DNA of 64,000 nucleotides from Saccopteryx bilineata. Its lineage: Eukaryota > Chordata > Mammalia > Chiroptera > Emballonuridae. The position numbers and the translations under genes are program-made. The number at the start of each line of letters is the position of its first letter. Position 1 is the stretch's first letter. The notes under the pieces are model-generated. The model was not told the origin of the DNA. It searched no databases and saw only the letters and a program-made list of their open reading frames with translations. The stretch is taken from contig NC_089493.1 in NCBI RefSeq assembly GCF_036850765.1, positions 12,277,632 to 12,341,631 on the forward strand, given 5' to 3'. Positions 57,772 to 64,000 of the stretch are shown here, in pieces.

Positions 57772-58558
57772 GCTTGGGCTTTTACTAAGGGTCATTATTA
57801 ATTTTGTATATAGTTTGTATGGGTGACTTTTATAAAATCCCAGGTGGATCAATTGGACTGTCTGGGTTCAAGGAGGGTTGTCAGAAGAAGTCCAACCAAG
57901 CGACAGGACATCCAGCCCCCCGTGGATTCCCAAGTCTCCCCATCTCTGTGCGGTTCTTAAACCTGGACCCTCACCTTACTGGTCAGCATGGGGGGAGGAG
58001 CCCACACGTCCTAACTCTTCTCAGTTGGGACATATTACAGAAGATCTATCCCTGGTCGATGGGTGGGGCATTGCAGGCTGAGCCTATGGCTCAAGGTTTT
58101 CCTCTGTGATGAGCAGATTGACACAAAGAGGAGAGTCTTGACCTTGGGCGTGTCAGCAGCACGTTCTAATAAACCGTGACCCAGCCCAGCCACGACAGCA
58201 GCAAACCTCTGGGAGCTTTCTGGGCAAGGGAATCGTGCGACTGGCCTGCACAGAACACTTCTCGTGATTCCCAACATGGTACTCGCAGGACTCGCGAGAG
58301 TCTGAGGCCTCTGAGGCCCAGGCCTACTCTTTGGAGTCAAAAGAACAACGTTGAGATTTTGCCAGACTGAAACTGAGTTTTAACTGTAAAATTTTATCGT
58401 CCCTGGCAAGGGGGAGTTGAAGATAAAACCTGGACTGATTACAGGTCCTCTGAAGCTGTTACTGGGGACAAGGAGTGCTGAGGGTGGCCTTCGAGCTAGC
58501 TGGCTGGTACTTCGTTCTCCAGTTGGGAGTAGGGCTCCCTCGCGGACTTACAGGAATG

Positions 58559-58560
<2 letters not shown>

Positions 58561-58594
<34 letters not shown>
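58561..58594. repeat. (GT)17 microsatellite
   Basis: Seventeen uninterrupted GT units; a good candidate polymorphic marker inside FBLN5 intron 4. Confidence 0.97.
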
Positions 58595-58596
<2 letters not shown>

Positions 58597-59375
58597 GGGA
58601 CAGGGTGACAACTCATGAGGACACCGCCTCATGGCTGCCATGGACTACGTCTCATGGGAGCAGCTCCTTCCCAAGGGGGTCAGGGAGGTCTCCGCAGAGA
58701 AGGGCGTTCACAGTTTAGTGAGGAAACCTGGGGAGCAGGGCTGGGATGTCATTTACCCCGGATCACCGCTAAGGTCATTTGCAGGGATGGGATAAAGCCC
58801 AGAGCCTCTGGGTTCTTCATCCCAAGAAAGAGACTGGAAGCTGAGTGACCGTGGGCAGTGAGTCACTGCTCCCCGTGGGCTTCCGGAAGGTTAGTGACTC
58901 CTCCGTTGTGAGGGACTGAGGACACAAATGAACAATGAACGATCTCAGATTGACAATTGTGAAGTCTTTGATTTTATTGCCCATGTTCATTTTTATGTCT
59001 TCCAAGCAGTTTGGTCAGGCTGGTGTTTGTCAGGGTAAGGTAAGTCGGGGCATGAAACGGGACGGTCTCTTTAAAGTGAGCTCATGGCCTAGGACTCAGT
59101 TCCTTGTACAGGACTCTGGTTTCACAGGAATTCTCCCCCAACCCAGTCACATGGAAATGCCACCCTTAATCCGCTTTCAAATTAGAGAGCTCTGTTCTTT
59201 CCACATTCAAGCTCCATAGAGACTTGTAAAAGGAGTAAGTTTGGCTGCTAGTATTCTCTCTCTCTAAAGATGAAAAACAAACGAACACAAAATAAATGAG
59301 GCAGACACGCCACAGAACAGTTAAATAGAAAGAGATGGAGACAATAGGAGAGGGTGCAACCTGGCCTTTAGCTCC

Positions 59376-59487
59376 GATAGGAGGAGAGACCAGGGTCGGT
59401 TCTGATAGGAGGAGAGGCCAGGGTCGGTTCTGATAGGAGGAGAGGCCAGGGTCGGTTCTGATAGGAGGAGAGGCCAGGGTCGGTCCC
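59376..59487. repeat. 28-bp minisatellite, 4 copies
   Basis: The unit starting gataggaggagag recurs at 59376, 59404, 59432 and 59460, nearly identical (the first has gac for ggc). The open minus-strand frames here are products of the repeat. Confidence 0.93.
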
Positions 59488-59679
59488 AGCGCAGCCTCCG
59501 GACCCTGCTGACCCCGCAGCCCCGGAGAGGCGCGTGTGGGCCCCAGAGCAAGGTGCAGGGAGCCACATGCATACCAACAGGGGCTCGTCAGCAAGGCCCC
59601 TGAGACCAGACAGGACCGGGGAAGGTGAGGCTGCTCGCTTCCTTCTGGAAGATGCTGGGGGAACACACCGAAGGTGGAA

Positions 59680-60090
59680 GTCTGCCCGGGCTGTTGTAAC
59701 AAGCTCCACACACCGCAAGCATTTATTTTCCCACGTTCTGGGGGCTGGACGACAGAGATCAAGGTGTCAGTGACGTGGCCTTCTTCCGAGGACCACAATG
59801 GTGGTGGTGGTGGGGGGTCTGCAGGCTTCCCTCCTTGGCTTATAGAAGGCTGTCTTCACATTGTCTCCCCTTTAAGGACCTCTGTGTCCAAATTCCTTCA
59901 TATTATGAGGATGGCAGTCCTATTGGATTCAGAGTCACCCCACTCACCTCATTTTAACTAATTACCTTTTTAAAGGTAGTTCATTATCTCCAAGTAGTCC
60001 CATTCCGAGGTAGGGACTAGGGACTAGGACTTCAACATATGAATTGTGCGGGGACATAGCCCAGTCCATAACATGGGACCCAGTGCTGGT
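59680..60090 (+). repeat. Ancient dispersed mammalian repeat (same family as 37021-37170)
   Basis: Shows 'ggctgttgtaacaagctcca', 'ttctgggggctggacgacag', 'taaggacctctgtgtccaaa', 'aggacttcaacatatgaatt' and 'agcccagtccataac', the order of a familiar old mammalian repeat. It contains a (GGT)n patch at 59800-59816. Family name not assigned. Confidence 0.65.
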
Positions 60091-61130
60091 CCTCACAGGG
60101 ACCCTTCTGAGATCTGAGACCCAGGGGATGCCATTCTCTTTTCTTCCTCTTGGTGACCCAGGCCACACGCAGTTTCTTCTTGAAGGCCTTCTCAGACCGC
60201 TGTTACCCCACCCCAAGCTCACTGGGGTTTCCTCCCCACCCCGCACTGAGTTCCCCAAACACTCAGGTTGTTCGTCTCCTGGGCCATTTTTCATCGACTT
60301 CCTTAGACTTAATGGGAAGTGTGTCTGCGCTCCTGACGTCTTAAGACCTCATGTCTTATGTATCTGTGTTTCTCTCGCGTCCCTTACGTCCTGTCTGGCA
60401 CGTAGAGCAGGTTCCATGCTTGTTGGCTCGTTGATGGGCCAGCTATCCCAGGAGGCTGGGTGACAAGCGCCAGGTCAGCAGGAAGATGCGACTGTGAACA
60501 AGACGGCAGCAGCGTCCCACCTCCCTTGGGCTCCTTGCGCCCGCCACCCCAAGGCCCAGCTCCTGGACTTACGAGGCCCAGGAGCCCTTTTCGCCCTTTT
60601 ATCCTTGTTTGACCACACAGGTCAACGGAAGAATCTGCGGACTGGGCGCTCAGCATTCTTAAACCCCCAGAGTTCAAAGAGAGTGACTCCTTTGGCCAGC
60701 CTTGAAGAAACTCTTCAATCATTTCTTGAATAATGGCATTCTTTTGGCTCAGCTCTGTGGCTAGACCTCCTTCCACCCCCAGTCCTGTGACCTTCTGTCC
60801 CTTTGTTTCTTGGCTGGAAGTCTGGGTCTGCTGCAGAGAGCAAAAGCCGTTTCAGCAGAGCGAAGGGTCCTTCCCATGAATCCAGAGCCACACGCCCCAG
60901 AAAGCCTGACTGTGCAGAAACAGCTGGCTTTTGGCAGACTGATTTTGAAAAACAATGCTAATAATTTAAAAGCACTTTGCTCCAGCCTGGTGTATGGCGG
61001 ATAAAGAATGCGCTGTCGAATGTGGCAAGTCACGCATCTTGTTAAGAGAAGACTCATTTAAGGATTCGCTTTGCAAGATGTCCTCTCACCTTCCCCTTTC
61101 ACTTCCAGTAGGAAAGCTGCTTACCTGGCA

Positions 61131-62040
61131 CCTGGGGGAGGGGCGGTGCCTGGGGGAGAGGAGGGGCCTGGGGGGGTCAGTGGGCTCCCAGGATGGTTGG
61201 CTGTGGGGGGAGAGGCGGGGCCCGAGGGTCAGTGGGCTCCCAGGATGGTTGGCTGTGGGGGGAGAGGCGGGGCCTGAGGGTCAGTGGGCTCCCAGGATGG
61301 TTGGCTGTGGGGGGAGAGGCGGGGCCTGAGGGTCAGTGGGCTCCCAGGATGGTTGGCTGTGGGGGGAGAGGAGGGGCCCGGGGGTCAGTGGGCTCCCAGG
61401 ATGGTTGGCTGTGGGAGGAGAGGCGGGGCCTGAGGGTCAGTGGGCTCCCAGGATGGTTGGCTGTGGGGGGAGAGGAGGGGCCCGGGGGTCAGTGGGCTCC
61501 CAGGATGGTTGGCTGTAGGGGGGAGAGGAGGGGCCTGGGGGGGGGTCAGTGGGCTCCCAGGATGGTTGGCTGTGGGGGGAGAGGAGGGGCCTGGGGGTCA
61601 GTGGGCTCCCAGGATGGTTGGCTGTAAGGGGGAGAGGAGGGGCCCGGGGGTCAGTGGGCTCCCAGGATGGTTGGCTGTAGGGGGGAGAGGAGGGACCCGG
61701 GGGTCAGTGGGCTCCCAGGATGGTTGGCTGTGGGGGGAGAGGAGGGACCCGGGGGTCAGTGGGCTCCCAGGATGGTTGGCTGTGGGGGGAGAGGAGGGGC
61801 CCGGGGATCAGTGGGCTCCCAGGATGGTTGGCTGTGGGGAGAGGGGAGGGGCCCGGGGGTCAGTGGGCTCCCAGGATGGTTGGCTGTGGGGAGAGGGGAG
61901 GGGCCCGGGGGTCAGTGGGCTCCCAGGATGGTTGGCTGTGGGGAGAGGGGAGGGGCCCGGGGGTCAGTGGGCTCCCAGGATGGTTGGCTGTGGGGAGAGG
62001 GGAGGGGCCCGGGGGTCAGTGGGCTCCCAGGATGGTTGAC
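61131..62040 (+). repeat. 52-bp GC-rich minisatellite, 17 full copies
   Basis: The anchor tgggctcccaggatggttgg recurs at 61181 and then every 52 bp (occasionally 53 or 57) through 62020, giving 17 copies, plus degenerate lead-in from 61131. Variation is polar: 5' copies end in 'gaggcggggcctgag', 3' copies in 'gagaggggaggggcccgggg'. Because 52 is not a multiple of 3, the tract stays open in all three plus frames and yields overlapping frames up to 199 codons, which I treat as artefacts. G-runs of 4-9 make the plus strand prone to G-quadruplex folding. Confidence 0.97.
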
Positions 62041-63324
62041 AGCTGCCGGGATGCCTGGGTCCTCGGACCAGTCACCTTTGCTCTCTCCATTGTGCCTTAC
62101 ACACTTCTAGAATTTTCTATGTGTGCCTCGACATGGCAAAGCTTGGGAAGGACTGCTTTAGACTGATGTGTTCTGCGGAGATTTCTAGGAATACAGAGCA
62201 GGTTTCTCAATATTTATCTTTTAAAATGAAACACATTCACTTATTACTCTTGGTGTTCTGGCTTTTGACAAAGTAAATGCCAACATAGGACTCTGTGGTT
62301 CAATAAAACTGTAGGGCAGTTTGATTACTCTCAGTGTGCTAGTCATCAGAACTCTTGGTTGCAAGGAACGGAGAGACCCAGCTCCAAATAGCGTAAGTGA
62401 AAAATAAAATAACAAAACACGAGAGTTAAAAACCACATGCCCACATAATTTATTCTTCTATAACTGACAAGTCCGCGAGTGGAACTGGCCTTAGACATGG
62501 CTGGACCAAGGACGCAGCGGTATCACTCGGGCGTGGATTTTTCTCTCCCAGTCCCCTGTGTCCAGCACAGTGGCTTCCTCAGCCTCCGGCGGGCTCTCTG
62601 AAGCAGTGGCCCTGGCAGCTCCGGCTCTCCTCTTACCGGTCCAGCAACCCGGACAGAATGCCTCTATGGCTAGAGCCCCAGCCAAAGGGTGAGCTCAGGC
62701 TCTGGTAGCTAGTTTGGGTCCCAAGTCCATCCTTGAGCTCATGACTTGAGCAGCAACACCTGGGGCATTGACTTACCAAGCCTATATCAGTCCAGACTTG
62801 AAGCCAGTAATGGGTCTAAAGCTACCTGGAACACATACACTCAGAGTGGGGGGAGGTGGTTTTTTGAAGGAAAATTGGAGTGAAGGGATCTTAGATGTTG
62901 AGTGGGCAAGAACTATACCTTGGGAGCCCAACTTCCACATGGAAAGAGAAGAAACAGTAGGACCATAATTTTGATCTGAGCCAACAGTGCCAGATAACCA
63001 AAGGCCTGCTTACTGGCTGATTCTGTGTACATGGTGCATGCACCCTTCTTGATGGTGGAGGAGGACCACCAGTAAAGAAGGCTGGGGCCTGGAGCCTTCA
63101 TCTGTGCCACCCACCTGTCCTCAGGTGTGCAGGTACCCGCATTGTACTAATACTCCCTTTCATTATGAACTGTCAGGGAGATGACGTCACAAACTCTTCA
63201 TAGAAGTAGGTTGTTACTGTGCTCTGAGTCAGTGTCTCCTGCCTTACTTGAATGTTTTGTGCTGCTGTCTTTCCATTATTGCCCTTAGGAAAAACAGAAA
63301 GTGGTAGATTGTTACTGTGTATAA

Positions 63325-63376
63325 CCACCACCATCTTCATCGTTGCCACCATCACCATCACCATCACCGTTACCAT
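63325..63376. repeat. (CAT/CAC)n trinucleotide-like microsatellite
   Basis: Runs of accatc and atcacc units on the plus strand. The frames here encode Thr/Ile or Met/Val repeats and are not genes. Confidence 0.9.
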
Positions 63377-63479
63377 CCCACATCAAAGTACCTGTGTGTC
63401 TCTGATCCTATTTTATTTAAATGTGATACCCTTGGTCATACAAGCTAACTGCCTCCACTCACATGTGCAGCACTGTTAG

Positions 63480-63645
63480 TCCTTCTTTATCTCCTGGCCC
63501 CTTTTCATAGTAAATTTTGGGAATGTCCTTGATTTTCTTATCTATAATATGAGGATAATGCTTATCTCATACAGTTTTTTGGTAAGGATTAAAAGAATGC
63601 ATACAAAGCGTGTGATGTTAGAAGGTACTCAGTAAGATGCATAGC
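63480..63645 (+). repeat. MIR/L2-like old fragment
   Basis: Wording 'ttatctataatatgaggata', 'atgcttatctcatacag' and 'gatgttagaaggtactcagt' is of MIR 3' type. Confidence 0.6.
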
Positions 63646-63814
63646 TATATATAGCCCTAAGATATGTTTCATGAGAGTAATTAACTTCTTCCCTTAAAAA
63701 CAGCCCCGCTGGTCACTTACAATGAATGACACAATAGCTATTTCTAAGAGCTTTGAACTGAAATGATGATCTGGGTGCCCCATTGCCCTGTACCTGAGAA
63801 AGAAAATCTTTTTA

Positions 63815-64000
63815 TTTAATTGAATTTTTAGGGTAAGACCAATTACCATAATTTTACAGGTTTCAGGTCCACAGTTCTACAGCACACCCCTGGCCACAGT
63901 ATTGTGTGTCCATCCTCTGCCCCCCAGGTCAAGTCTTCGTCCATCACCATTTATCCCCCATTCCTTCCTCCACCTCCCCCACTCACGGCAGTCACCGCAC
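63815..64000 (-). repeat. L1-like 3' UTR fragment, antisense, cut by the window edge
   Basis: Wording 'ttttacaggtttcaggtcca', 'agttctacagcaca' and 'ccatcaccatttatccccca' matches a Laurasiatherian L1 3' UTR seen antisense. Continues beyond the window. Confidence 0.55.

Larger units (their letters stand above)
41457..64000 (+). other. FBLN5: FBLN5 intron 4 (partial, runs past the window edge)
   Basis: I looked for the next cbEGF exon (D-V-D-E-C-A-like start after an acceptor) and did not find it, so at least 22.5 kb of intron follow exon 4. Contents are SINEs, L1 pieces, MIRs, tandem repeats and unique sequence. The GC-rich unique stretches (43780-45900, 46100-48170, 49150-50640, 51070-54530, 55020-57000, 57775-59370, 60090-61120, 62045-63800) contain many open frames on both strands with no recognisable domain or splice support, and I do not call genes there. 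Confidence 0.8.

Noticed and set aside
61131..62040. Possible CRISPR-like array
   Set aside because: The repeats are contiguous with no unique spacers and the host is a mammal; it is a minisatellite.
61193..62166. Overlapping long open frames (up to 199 codons) with repeated GLPGWLAVGGE-like peptide
   Set aside because: They are translations of the 52-bp minisatellite in all three frames; there is no start context, splice signal or domain.
41457..64000. Next FBLN5 cbEGF exon
   Set aside because: I scanned for an acceptor followed by a D-V-D-E-C type start and the expected Cys spacing and found none; it is presumed to lie beyond the window.

Overview
The window is mammalian nuclear DNA, most likely from a bat. 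It is dominated by introns and interspersed repeats. Three tRNA-derived SINE families of the kind known from bats (Ves-like, starting near 'ccctggccggttggctcag' or 'ctgaccaggcggtggcgcag') occur about every 4 kb on either strand. hAT and non-autonomous hAT (nhAT) DNA transposons, common in bats, are also present. I cannot place it to family; the long 330-400 bp SINE form suggests a lineage other than the classical short-Ves vespertilionids, but that is a guess. The window contains no bacterial-type operon, CRISPR array or prophage.

Two protein-coding genes lie on the + strand, in the same order and orientation relative to each other as on human 14q32. (1) Bases 1-14780 hold the 3' end of TRIP11 (golgin GMAP-210): five terminal coding exons at 7535-7616, 8756-8870, 9307-9423, 10911-11055 and 14560-14780, all joining in phase, plus a 3' UTR with candidate poly(A) signals. 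They encode about the last 226 residues, including the Arf1-binding GRAB region. (2) Bases 30403-41456 hold the first four coding exons of FBLN5 (fibulin-5): 30403-30419, 33832-33886, 36719-36770 and 41202-41456. They encode the signal peptide, the N-terminal segment and the first calcium-binding EGF module with its RGD motif and Pro/Tyr-rich insert. The rest of FBLN5 lies beyond base 64000; 41457-64000 is one intron. Between the genes, 14781-30402 (15.6 kb) is TRIP11 3' UTR, repeats and a GC-rich FBLN5 promoter region.

The repeat layer is informative. A SINE at 1441-4529 was split by a 2.8 kb hAT transposon (8-bp target duplication), which was itself hit by a second SINE; all three sets of target duplications are still readable. 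A second hAT relic (35235-36462) keeps a transposase C-terminal fragment. Two MITE-like nhAT elements (13296-13575, 37171-37522), several old L1 fragments, a probable solo LTR with tandem CCAAT boxes (24090-24590) and MIR fragments complete the set. Tandem repeats include a 17-copy, 52-bp GC-rich minisatellite (61131-62040), a 27-bp one inside an L1 (37861-37995) and a 28-bp one (59376-59487).

The observations most worth a second look are these: near-consensus CTCF cores carried by nearly every copy of the long SINE family; a tiny TSD-flanked 5S rRNA fragment without a tail (49057-49127); a poly(T) tract flanked by a duplicated target site (4739-4797); and a NAGNAG splice acceptor in FBLN5 exon 3. 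I found no convincing new biological system: this is an ordinary two-gene mammalian region with a well-preserved transposon record.
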